From NCBI GenBank assembly GCA_964568355.1, contig CAZMRK010000844.1, positions 1 through 5,063 of the forward strand: a stretch of DNA of 5,063 nt, given 5' to 3'. Positions 1-5,063 of the stretch are shown piece after piece. Position 1 is the first letter of the stretch. Every line of letters starts with the position of its first letter. The stretch comes from JAJPJX01 sp964568355 (lineage in GTDB: Bacteria; Acidobacteriota; Terriglobia; Bryobacterales; Bryobacteraceae). The translations under genes were made by a program, and so were the position numbers. A model generated the notes under the pieces. It did no database searches and was not told the origin of the DNA. It saw only the letters and a program-made list of their open reading frames with translations.

Positions 1-1418
1 TAGTGATCGCCGCCATCACGAGTTGCACCAATACCTCCAATCCCTCGGTGATGCTCGCTGCCGGCCTCGTCGCCAAAAAGGCGGTGGAGCGCGGCCTGAA
101 AACCAAGCCATGGGTCAAGACCAGCCTGGCGCCGGGTTCCAAGGTGGTAACCGATTATTACCGCGAAGCCGGACTGGTCCCGTACCTCGACGCGCTGAAC
201 TTCCAACTGGTGGGATACGGCTGCACGACCTGTATCGGCAATAGTGGGCCGCTGCCGGAGCCGGTGGCCGCGGCGGTACAGAAGGAAAACCTGGTGGCGG
301 TCTCGGTTTTGAGCGGCAATCGCAATTTCGAGGGCCGCATCAATGCGCTGGTAAAGGCCAACTACCTAGCCTCGCCCCCTCTCGTAGTCGCTTACGCCCT
401 GGCAGGCCGCATCGACCTGGATTTGGCCAACGAACCGCTTGGACAAGGCTCTGACGGCATGCCGGTCTATCTACGAGACATCTGGCCAACCAACGAAGAG
501 GTGCGCAGCCTGGTACGCCAGGTGGTGAAGCGTGACATGTTCCAGCATGAATACGGCCAAGTCTTTGAAGGAGATGCCAACTGGAAGGGCATGTCTGTAC
601 CCACTGGCGAAATCTATGTGTGGGATGAGCACTCCACCTATATTAAGAGGCCGCCGTATTTCGAAAAAATGGTGGACCCGGCGACCTCCATCGCCGACCT
701 GCACTCCCTGCGCGTGCTGGCGCTGCTGGGCGATTCGATTACGACTGACCACATCTCGCCCGCCGGTTCGATTCCAAAAGATAGTCCGGCCGGCCGTTAC
801 CTGATCGCGCAGGGTGTTGAACCCAAGGATTTCAACTCCTATGGCGCGCGGCGCGGCAACCACGAAGTAATGGTGCGGGGCACTTTGGCCAACGTGCGCC
901 TGCGCAACCAGCTTGCCCCTGGGACGGAAGGCGGATGGACCACGCATCAGCCCGGCGGCGAGCAGATGTACATCTATGATGCCTCGGTACGCTATCAGAA
1001 TGAGGGCGTGCCGCTGATGATCCTCGCCGGCAAAGAATACGGCTCCGGGTCATCGCGAGATTGGGCCGCCAAAGGCGTGCTGCTATTGGGCGTGAAGGCA
1101 GTGATCGCGGAAAGCTTCGAGCGCATCCATCGCACCAACCTGGTAGGTATGGGCGTGCTGCCGCTTCAGTTTCTGCCGGGCCAGAACGCAGCTAGCCTGA
1201 AGCTGACCGGTAAGGAAGTCTTTCACGTGGAAGGCGTGCCGGCCGCGCTCACCGGCGGACGCCGGGCCAAAGTGCGGGCGGTAGCGGGAGACGGCTCGGA
1301 AACCGTTTTCGATGTCGACGTCCGCGTCGATACGCCCCAGGAGGTGGAATATTACCGCTCTGGCGGCATTCTTCCCTTCGTGCTTCAGCAACTGGCGCGC
1401 GGCAAGGCGGCGCAGTAA
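1..1418 (+). CDS. acnA: Aconitate hydratase A, C-terminal half (5' truncated by window edge)
   Basis: Cytoplasmic [4Fe-4S] enzyme of the TCA cycle that isomerises citrate to isocitrate via cis-aconitate. The reading frame is open from position 3 (bases 1-2 finish an earlier codon) and ends at TAA 1416-1418. The GTG at 3 is an internal valine, not a start. Numbering from it, 471 residues are visible. Cluster cysteines are C8 (in SCTNT) and C74/C77 (in GCTTCIGNSG). The 66-residue spacing matches E. coli AcnA C435-C501, which implies about 430 missing residues and a normal total near 900. R107 and R112 in GNRNFEGR fit the substrate-binding arginines. The swivel domain starts near residue 235, with GDSITTDHISPAG at 243-255, RGNHEVMVRGTLANVR at 284-299 and the catalytic loop YGSGSSRDWAAKG at 346-358 (S350, R352). 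The intact C-terminus shows no frameshift. A bifunctional or moonlighting (IRP-like) role cannot be judged. AcnB and LeuC are excluded by the domain order and motifs. Confidence 0.97.
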   Translation, partial: VIAAITSCTNTSNPSVMLAAGLVAKKAVERGLKTKPWVKTSLAPGSKVVTDYYREAGLVPYLDALNFQLVGYGCTTCIGNSGPLPEPVAAAVQKENLVAVSVLSGNRNFEGRINALVKANYLASPPLVVAYALAGRIDLDLANEPLGQGSDGMPVYLRDIWPTNEEVRSLVRQVVKRDMFQHEYGQVFEGDANWKGMSVPTGEIYVWDEHSTYIKRPPYFEKMVDPATSIADLHSLRVLALLGDSITTDHISPAGSIPKDSPAGRYLIAQGVEPKDFNSYGARRGNHEVMVRGTLANVRLRNQLAPGTEGGWTTHQPGGEQMYIYDASVRYQNEGVPLMILAGKEYGSGSSRDWAAKGVLLLGVKAVIAESFERIHRTNLVGMGVLPLQFLPGQNAASLKLTGKEVFHVEGVPAALTGGRRAKVRAVAGDGSETVFDVDVRVDTPQEVEYYRSGGILPFVLQQLARGKAAQ

Positions 1419-1425
1419 ACCGCAG

Positions 1426-1454
1426 TTGCCCTCCGGCTTCTCAATGCATAGAAT
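1426..1454 (+). promoter_or_regulatory. Candidate sigma70-type promoter before the small membrane protein gene
   Basis: TTGCCC (1426-1431) and TAGAAT (1449-1454) are separated by 17 bases, the ideal sigma70 spacing. Each hexamer keeps most consensus positions. A transcript would begin near 1461, giving a leader of about 39 bases before the ATG at 1500. The site begins 7 bases after the acnA stop, so the small gene may be transcribed separately from acnA. This is a pattern match only, and such matches occur by chance. Confidence 0.4.
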
Positions 1455-1456
1455 GG

Positions 1457-1482
1457 CTGGGGCGGGCAAGAACTCGCCCCGG
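1457..1482 (+). other. GC-rich RNA hairpin between acnA and the small membrane protein gene
   Basis: Bases 1457-1466 (CTGGGGCGGG) pair with 1473-1482 (CTCGCCCCGG) as ten consecutive pairs, two of them G-U, around the loop CAAGAA. It lies 38 bases after the acnA stop. No U-run follows, so it is not a canonical intrinsic terminator. It may mark the 3' end of the acnA message or be a leader structure for the next gene. The right arm overlaps a second possible stem (CCCCG 1477-1481 with CGGGG 1491-1495) that would cover the poly-G in front of the next start codon. Confidence 0.4.
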
Positions 1483-1499
1483 AGTTCGAACGGGGGGCT

Positions 1500-1766
1500 A
1501 TGTCCGATCGTGCTTTGTTGTTTGTTTTCAGCATCGTAATGGTGGTCGCGTCTCTGGGCGCGGCCGGGTGGCTACTGGCGACAGGTCAGGCTGCGAGTGT
1601 GGATGGCTTGTTCCTGTTGCTGGCCAGCCTTCTCCTGGGTCTCTCCTTTAGCCTCTATCTGGTGTTCCTCGTCCGGCGTGTGATGGCTTCGATGGCGCCG
1701 CCCGCCGCGTCCAAAGCGCAGGCAGCCTCCGCGGCCACCCAGAAACCGGCTGAGGCTGTCCGGTAA
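1500..1766 (+). CDS. Small two-span membrane protein of unknown function
   Basis: I do not recognise a named family for this 88-residue protein. It has two clear hydrophobic segments, residues 5-27 (ALLFVFSIVMVVASL onward) and 36-58 (GLFLLLASLLLGLSF onward). A short polar turn (TGQAASVD) lies between them, and RR follows at 59-60. R4 and R59/R60 suggest a hairpin with both ends in the cytoplasm. The tail from about residue 63 to 88 is rich in Ala, Pro and Lys and is probably disordered. There are no cysteines, histidines or enzyme motifs. The codon pattern is coherent and the frame is free of stops, supporting a real gene. The start ATG at 1500 has only a poly-G stretch (1492-1497) two bases upstream and GGAG at 1481-1484 fifteen bases upstream, so its ribosome site is poor. 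It sits between acnA and the nucleotidase with gaps on both sides. It could be an accessory subunit of a membrane complex, but nothing here shows which. Confidence 0.72.
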   Translation: MSDRALLFVFSIVMVVASLGAAGWLLATGQAASVDGLFLLLASLLLGLSFSLYLVFLVRRVMASMAPPAASKAQAASAATQKPAEAVR

Positions 1767-1778
1767 GTCCTTTTACGC

Positions 1779-1808
1779 CGATGCCGGAGTCGCACAACTC
1801 CGGCATCG
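1779..1808 (+). terminator. Perfect 12-bp hairpin, terminator-like but lacking a U-tract
   Basis: CGATGCCGGAGT (1779-1790) and its exact reverse complement ACTCCGGCATCG (1797-1808) flank the six-base loop CGCACA. It begins 12 bases after the stop codon of the small membrane protein gene and ends 46 bases before the nucleotidase start. That is where a terminator would be expected. No T-run follows on the plus strand (ACTGAAGCC). On the minus strand the hairpin is followed by GCGTAAAAGG, also without a T-run. It could be a U-independent terminator, a pause or RNA 3'-end stabiliser, or a protein-binding inverted repeat. Confidence 0.5.
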
Positions 1809-1839
1809 ACTGAAGCCGGCCAGCCGCCCATCCTATACT

Positions 1840-1844
1840 GGAGG
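1840..1844 (+). promoter_or_regulatory. Shine-Dalgarno for the nucleotidase gene
   Basis: GGAGG at 1840-1844 sits 10 bases before the ATG at 1855. It supports that start, which also gives a protein beginning directly with a signal peptide. The sequence just upstream, TATACT (1834-1839), resembles a -10 box, but a transcript started from it would begin after this ribosome site. Confidence 0.65.
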
Positions 1845-1854
1845 CACAGGCGTT

Positions 1855-3570
1855 ATGTGCTTTTCCCGCTCTCTTCTCGTGTCGGCGCTCTGTGCCTTTT
1901 CGGCATTCGCCGGCCAGGTAACGATTTCCGTTCTGGCTACGACGGACCTGCACGGCAATATCTATCCGGTGGATTACTATACCGGCCATCCAGCCGCCCG
2001 CGGGCTGGCCAAGATCTCTTCCTTAATCCGGGAGGTTCGCGCGGAAAACCCTTATAACCTGCTGATCGATTGTGGCGATGTGATTGAGGGAGCCCCGCTC
2101 GAATCGGTCTACCAGGCGATGGTCGCAGCCGGCAAGCCACCTCTGGGTGTCGCCCCACCCGCGCACCCACTAAAGGGCGACCCCATGATGCTGGTCATGA
2201 ACCGTTTGGGCTATGCCGCGATGGCTGTTGGCAATCATGAATTCAATTTTGGACTGCGCAACCTGCAGGAAGCTCGTCAGACCGCGAACTTTCCCTGGAT
2301 CTCCGCCAACATCCGCGTCGCGCCTGGAGGAGGGCAGCGCCCCTTTGCACCGTACATCGTAAAGCAGTTGGCGGGAGTGAAGATCGCGGTCGTCGGCGTG
2401 ACCACACCCTCCGTGCCGACCTGGGAGAAGCCGGAAAATCTGGGAACTTATCGCTTCGAAGGCGCCGTGACGGCCACGGCCCGTACCGTAGAAGAACTGC
2501 GCCGCAAAGAGCATCCGGATCTGATTCTGGTAGCGGCTCACACCGGTCTGGGCCGGGATCTCCGGACCGGCGCTTCTCTGGGGCCGGAGGAGAACCAGGC
2601 CTATGCCATTGCCCAGCATGCACCTTCGGTGGACGCAGTAGTGTTCGGCCACAGCCACCAGGAACTGCCGGATACCCGCGTAGGAGGCGTGCTCTTGATC
2701 CAGCCCAAGAACTGGGGAATCTCCGTGGCGCGCTTGGATTTTGTCCTGGAGGGCCGCCCTGGCAGATGGAAGGTGGTACGGAAGCAGGGCCGTTTGATCC
2801 CGGTGCGGCAGGAAACCCCGGCAGATCCGGAGATCCTGCGCATCGCCGAACCTTACCACGCTCTTGCTGAGGGTTACCTGAACACCCCCGTAGCCGAGGC
2901 GACGCGCCCGCTCGACGGGCGCTTGGGCCGGGTTGAAGATAATGCGCTGGTGGACGCCATCCACGCTGTCCAACTACACTACAGCAAAGCCGACGTCTCG
3001 TTCGCCGCACTGTTTAACCCCCGGGTCCGGGTGCCCCAGGGGCCGGTAACCGTGCGGCAGATTGCGGCGCTCTATATATACGACAACGAACTCTACACGG
3101 TTGAAGGTACCGGACAGATGGTAAAAGATGCGCTGGAGAATGCGGCACGCTATTTTCTCTCCTGCCAGGGAGCGAACTGCGATCAAGGTCCTCTGATCGA
3201 TTCCAGCGTGTTCGGATTCAACTATGACACCGCTCAAGGCGTCAGTTATGAGATAGATCTGACCCGTCCGGCGGGAGAGCGTATCCGCAATCTTACCTGG
3301 AAAGGAAAACCGCTCGCCCCGGAACAAAAATTGCTCATAGCTGTGAATAACTATCGGGCAGCGGGAAGCGCCGGGTATACGATGTTTACCGGTGCCAAGG
3401 TGATCTGGCGCTCCGTCGAAGGGATACGGGATCTGATGGTGCATTACTACACCGAGCGCCGCTCGCTGCCGGAAGCCCCGGATGGGAACTGGCGCATCGT
3501 GCCGGAAACAGCCAGGCGTACGTTAATGGGGCAGGCTTCAGAAGAGGCAAAGCATGTTACCTTATTTTGA
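1855..3570 (+). CDS. Secreted 5'-nucleotidase / 2',3'-cyclic-nucleotide phosphodiesterase (CpdB/UshA superfamily)
   Basis: A 571-residue exported metallophosphoesterase that should hydrolyse extracytoplasmic nucleotides or 2',3'-cyclic nucleotides to nucleoside and phosphate. Residues 1-19 form a Sec signal peptide (LLVSALCAFSAFA, likely cut at A19-G20). The catalytic domain (about 22-300) carries the whole two-metal site: D31 and H33 in TTDLHGN, D75 in IDCGD, N127 and H128 in GNHEF, H229 in AAHTG, and H266 and H268 in GHSH. The C-terminal substrate domain (about 340-535) has YIYDNELYTVEGTG (407-420), then GVSYEIDLTRPAGERIRNLTW (462-482) and VNNYRAAG (497-504), which resemble CpdB more than UshA. 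The following GSAGYTMFTGA is not the CpdB sequence and is closer to the UshA aromatic loop, so substrate preference is unsettled. Length is normal for the superfamily and no key residue is missing. Strong GGAGG ribosome site. Likely transcribed with the small exported protein gene behind it, which suggests shared expression in the envelope or periplasm. No Pho-box-like element was recognised. Confidence 0.93.
   Translation: MCFSRSLLVSALCAFSAFAGQVTISVLATTDLHGNIYPVDYYTGHPAARGLAKISSLIREVRAENPYNLLIDCGDVIEGAPLESVYQAMVAAGKPPLGVAPPAHPLKGDPMMLVMNRLGYAAMAVGNHEFNFGLRNLQEARQTANFPWISANIRVAPGGGQRPFAPYIVKQLAGVKIAVVGVTTPSVPTWEKPENLGTYRFEGAVTATARTVEELRRKEHPDLILVAAHTGLGRDLRTGASLGPEENQAYAIAQHAPSVDAVVFGHSHQELPDTRVGGVLLIQPKNWGISVARLDFVLEGRPGRWKVVRKQGRLIPVRQETPADPEILRIAEPYHALAEGYLNTPVAEATRPLDGRLGRVEDNALVDAIHAVQLHYSKADVSFAALFNPRVRVPQGPVTVRQIAALYIYDNELYTVEGTGQMVKDALENAARYFLSCQGANCDQGPLIDSSVFGFNYDTAQGVSYEIDLTRPAGERIRNLTWKGKPLAPEQKLLIAVNNYRAAGSAGYTMFTGAKVIWRSVEGIRDLMVHYYTERRSLPEAPDGNWRIVPETARRTLMGQASEEAKHVTLF
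3543..3547 (+). promoter_or_regulatory. Possible Shine-Dalgarno for an upstream start of the small secreted protein
   Basis: AGAGG lies inside the end of the nucleotidase gene, 6 bases before an ATG at 3554 that is in frame with the next gene. Using it would overlap the two genes by 17 bases and add 13 residues (MLPYFEFRMVANC) before the signal peptide. The competing ATG at 3593 has only AGGA (3575-3578) at a long 14-base spacing. The site therefore bears directly on the start choice of the next gene. Confidence 0.35.
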
Positions 3571-3592
3571 ATTCAGGATGGTCGCGAATTGC

Positions 3593-3991
3593 ATGAAGAT
3601 CCTCTTGCTTTTCCTATGTGGGGCGATGGTTCTGACTGCGGCGGATATCTCCGGCAGGTGGGTAGGCACTATTGAAGTTGCTGACGATTCGAGCGGAACG
3701 ACCATCAATACGCCGGTTCGCGCCGAATTCGAACAGAAAGCCAGCCAACTCGCCGGTAAGATTGGGCGCAAGGAAGACGAACAATCCGAATCCATCCGCA
3801 ATGGCAAGATCGAGGGCAAGAAAATCCTGTTCGAGGTGAACTCTCCCGAGACATCCGGTGCCATGAAATTCGAGCTCACCGTCGAAGGAGATCGCATTGA
3901 AGGCGAAATGAAGGGCTCGGTGGATAGCGGGCCGATCGTAGGCAAAGTCCACCTCGTGCGTGCCCCGGCGCAGACCGCCGGCCGTCCCTAG
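3593..3991 (+). CDS. Small secreted protein of unknown function ('ADISGRW' type)
   Basis: Unnamed, 132 residues from the chosen start. The N-terminus MKILLLFLCGAMVLTAA is a compact Sec signal peptide, cut near A16/A17, leaving DISGRWVGTIEV as the mature start. The mature part is short alternating hydrophobic/polar strands broken by glycines (QLAGKIG, NGKIEGKKILFEV, MKFELTVEGDRIEGEMKGS, IVGKVHLVR), suggesting an antiparallel beta-sheet or lipocalin-like barrel. It is charged, has no cysteine after the signal, and has no lipobox or catalytic motif. I have the impression that similar 'ADISGKW' secreted proteins are common in acidobacteria, but I could not check this. The start is uncertain: ATG 3554 overlaps the nucleotidase gene and has a better ribosome site (AGAGG, spacing 6), ATG 3578 is also in frame, and ATG 3593 gives the most typical signal peptide. 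It follows the nucleotidase by 22 bases on the same strand, so co-transcription is likely. It converges on the TPR gene. Confidence 0.75.
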   Translation: MKILLLFLCGAMVLTAADISGRWVGTIEVADDSSGTTINTPVRAEFEQKASQLAGKIGRKEDEQSESIRNGKIEGKKILFEVNSPETSGAMKFELTVEGDRIEGEMKGSVDSGPIVGKVHLVRAPAQTAGRP

Positions 3992-3998
3992 CAAGGCT

Positions 3999-5063
3999 CT
4001 ATTTCTTGGATTCGAGCTCGGCTTTCAACTGGCGATAGGCGGTTTCTTCGTAATTGAGTTTCAGCCGCTCGCGTCCGTCGGTACGCGGATCGCCCAGATG
4101 CGGAGCATCTTGTTTCAGCGCCCTCCCCAACATCGTCATGGCTTCGCTGTCGTTGGGATTGCGGTCCAGCACCGCACGAAAGCTGTCGGCCGCAGGTGCG
4201 AATTGCCCCTTTCTCCAGAGGGTGTATCCCAGGTTGAAATGATAATCGGGATCGGCGCTGTCGCCTTCCAGCGCCTTTCGAAAATTCTCGATCGCTTCCC
4301 CCTTGCTCAAGCGGGCCTGAGCCGCTCCCAGGTCGTTATATACCTCGTTCAGGGGCACCTGTGCTGCCACAATCTGGAACGCCTTTTCGGCTCCGAGAAA
4401 ATCACCCGTAGCATAGAGGGAAAGACCCAGAAAAAACTGCGCCTCCAAATAGCGCGAATCGGAGGGGCGCACGCGCGTCAGCCAGCGCGCCGAGGGAGCA
4501 TATTCTTTCTTGTTCCAGTAAATCTTGCCGAGTTGGAAACAAGGCTGCGAATAACGGTCATCCAGGCGTGCAGCCTGGTTGAACAAACGATTCATTTGCT
4601 CCGGACTGGTAGCTAGCAGGCCGCGGATGTAACTCTCCATCGCATCCAAGCGAACCGGCGGATGCGCCTGCAAAAACTCCTGTTCCGAAGGCGCTGACTT
4701 AGGCAGCAGGAATTGGAGGGCCTGCCACGACAGATGGGTCTCAAGTGCTGCCAGATCCTCTAGAGCGCCGATTTCGGCGAATTCGCCCCCCTGTTTCAAT
4801 CGCTTGATATTGAGGATGCGGGCGGTGATGCGCAGCGAGCCGCGCGTGCTTTTGATTGCCTCGGCTGGTGGCGTCAGTTCATATTGCCCGTATATCACGG
4901 TCTCGGCGTCCAGAGATTCACCGACCTTGATAACGGAAGCGTGAGTCAGCAAGGCGTCGGGCCGCAGGGAGAGACGCCGATACGCCTCTAAACGGTCCTC
5001 GCGATCGAGAACCAGAACTCCCTGCGAAGCCAACGCCTCGCGCACCGTCTCTGCAATCCCCTC
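3999..5063 (-). CDS. TPR protein with CsgG/FlgO/TolB-N-like N-terminal domain (5' truncated by window edge)
   Basis: The frame is open to the window edge and ends at TAG (complement of 3999-4001), so 354 residues are visible. The first, EGIAETVREALASQG, continue an upstream part. The GTG at 5045 is in frame but is probably an internal valine, because the preceding EGIAET already belongs to the domain. Residues about 1-120 show an alpha/beta pattern (VLVLDREDRLEAYRRL, AETVIYGQYEL, GSLRITARILNI) resembling the FlgO/CsgG/TolB N-terminal fold, which is usually periplasmic or outer-membrane-associated. Residues about 170-316 hold four or more tetratricopeptide repeats: CFQLGKIYWNKKEYAPSARW, AQFFLGLSLYATGDFLGAEK, YNDLGAAQARLSKGEAIENF and YHFNLGYTLWRKGQFAPAAD, plus a final half repeat EAMTMLGRAL. 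TPRs mediate protein-protein contacts. The C-terminus is charged and ends in LESKK. The export signal, if any, lies outside the window. Function is probably scaffold or assembly and is otherwise unknown. The antisense frame at 3960-4616 is a shadow of this gene. Confidence 0.88.
   Translation of the reverse strand, partial: EGIAETVREALASQGVLVLDREDRLEAYRRLSLRPDALLTHASVIKVGESLDAETVIYGQYELTPPAEAIKSTRGSLRITARILNIKRLKQGGEFAEIGALEDLAALETHLSWQALQFLLPKSAPSEQEFLQAHPPVRLDAMESYIRGLLATSPEQMNRLFNQAARLDDRYSQPCFQLGKIYWNKKEYAPSARWLTRVRPSDSRYLEAQFFLGLSLYATGDFLGAEKAFQIVAAQVPLNEVYNDLGAAQARLSKGEAIENFRKALEGDSADPDYHFNLGYTLWRKGQFAPAADSFRAVLDRNPNDSEAMTMLGRALKQDAPHLGDPRTDGRERLKLNYEETAYRQLKAELESKK

Noticed and set aside
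471..1469. Minus-strand open frames opposite acnA.
   Set aside because: They are shadows of the highly conserved aconitase coding sequence with no protein-like motifs.
1834..1839. TATACT as a -10 box for the nucleotidase gene.
   Set aside because: The region 17 bases upstream (TGAAGC) is a poor -35, and a start near 1846 would remove the GGAGG ribosome site at 1840-1844.
1855..1914. Lipoprotein signal in the nucleotidase (Cys at residue 13).
   Set aside because: The residues before the cysteine (SAL) do not form a lipobox, and a normal signal peptidase I site (AFA-G) follows.
2170..3010. Two long minus-strand open frames (267 and 255 codons) opposite the nucleotidase gene.
   Set aside because: They lie wholly inside a confident coding gene. 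Their translations are rich in Arg, Pro and Gly with no domain motifs, and GC-rich genes often leave such antisense frames open.
3070..3081. TATATATA tract as a possible promoter or AT-rich insert.
   Set aside because: It simply encodes the conserved Tyr-Ile-Tyr of the nucleotidase C-terminal domain.
3965..3981. CCGGCG/CGCCGG hairpin as a bidirectional terminator for the convergent genes.
   Set aside because: It has only six pairs, lies inside coding sequence (Ala/Pro/Gly codons), and has no T-run on either side. The 7-base gap between the stops holds no terminator.
3960..4616. Plus-strand open frame of 218 codons across the small protein end and the TPR gene.
   Set aside because: It is antisense to the TPR gene, whose repeat motifs are unmistakable, and it overlaps the end of the secreted protein gene.
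5043..5045. GTG at 5045 as the true start of the TPR protein.
   Set aside because: The frame remains open to the window edge, and the preceding residues EGIAET continue the same helix of the N-terminal domain, so the real start is outside the window.

Overview
This window looks like an ordinary chromosomal stretch from a GC-rich (roughly 60% by eye), Gram-negative-type bacterium. Its flavour suggests an acidobacterium of the Solibacter/Bryobacter type. That is an inference from the style of the proteins: a secreted 'ADISGRW' small protein, a CsgG/FlgO-like TPR protein, and a CpdB-like nucleotidase with a Sec signal. No marker in the window proves it. I saw no mobile element, CRISPR array, tRNA, rRNA or phage gene.

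Layout: (1) Positions 1-1418, plus strand: the C-terminal half of aconitate hydratase A (TCA cycle), cut by the left window edge. (2) Positions 1419-1499: a short intergenic region with a sigma70-like promoter candidate and a strong GC-rich hairpin. (3) Positions 1500-1766, plus: an unrecognised 88-residue protein with two membrane segments. (4) Positions 1767-1854: a perfect 12-bp hairpin without a U-tract, then a good Shine-Dalgarno. (5) Positions 1855-3570, plus: a complete secreted metallophosphoesterase/5'-nucleotidase of the CpdB/UshA superfamily with all expected metal ligands. (6) About 3593-3991, plus: a small secreted protein of unknown function, probably co-transcribed with the nucleotidase. 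(7) Positions 3999-5063, minus: a TPR protein with a CsgG/FlgO/TolB-N-like front domain, convergent with gene 6 across a 7-base gap and cut by the right window edge.

How they fit together: aconitase is housekeeping and seems unrelated in function to the rest. The nucleotidase probably releases phosphate and nucleosides from extracytoplasmic nucleotides or 2',3'-cyclic nucleotides. The small protein behind it is exported too, so the pair may form a short two-gene envelope/periplasmic unit. The TPR protein on the other strand is a separate transcription unit. I found no convincing undescribed system. The points most worth a second look are the alternative RNA hairpins in front of the small membrane protein, the U-less terminator-like hairpin at 1779-1808, and the uncharacterised small proteins.
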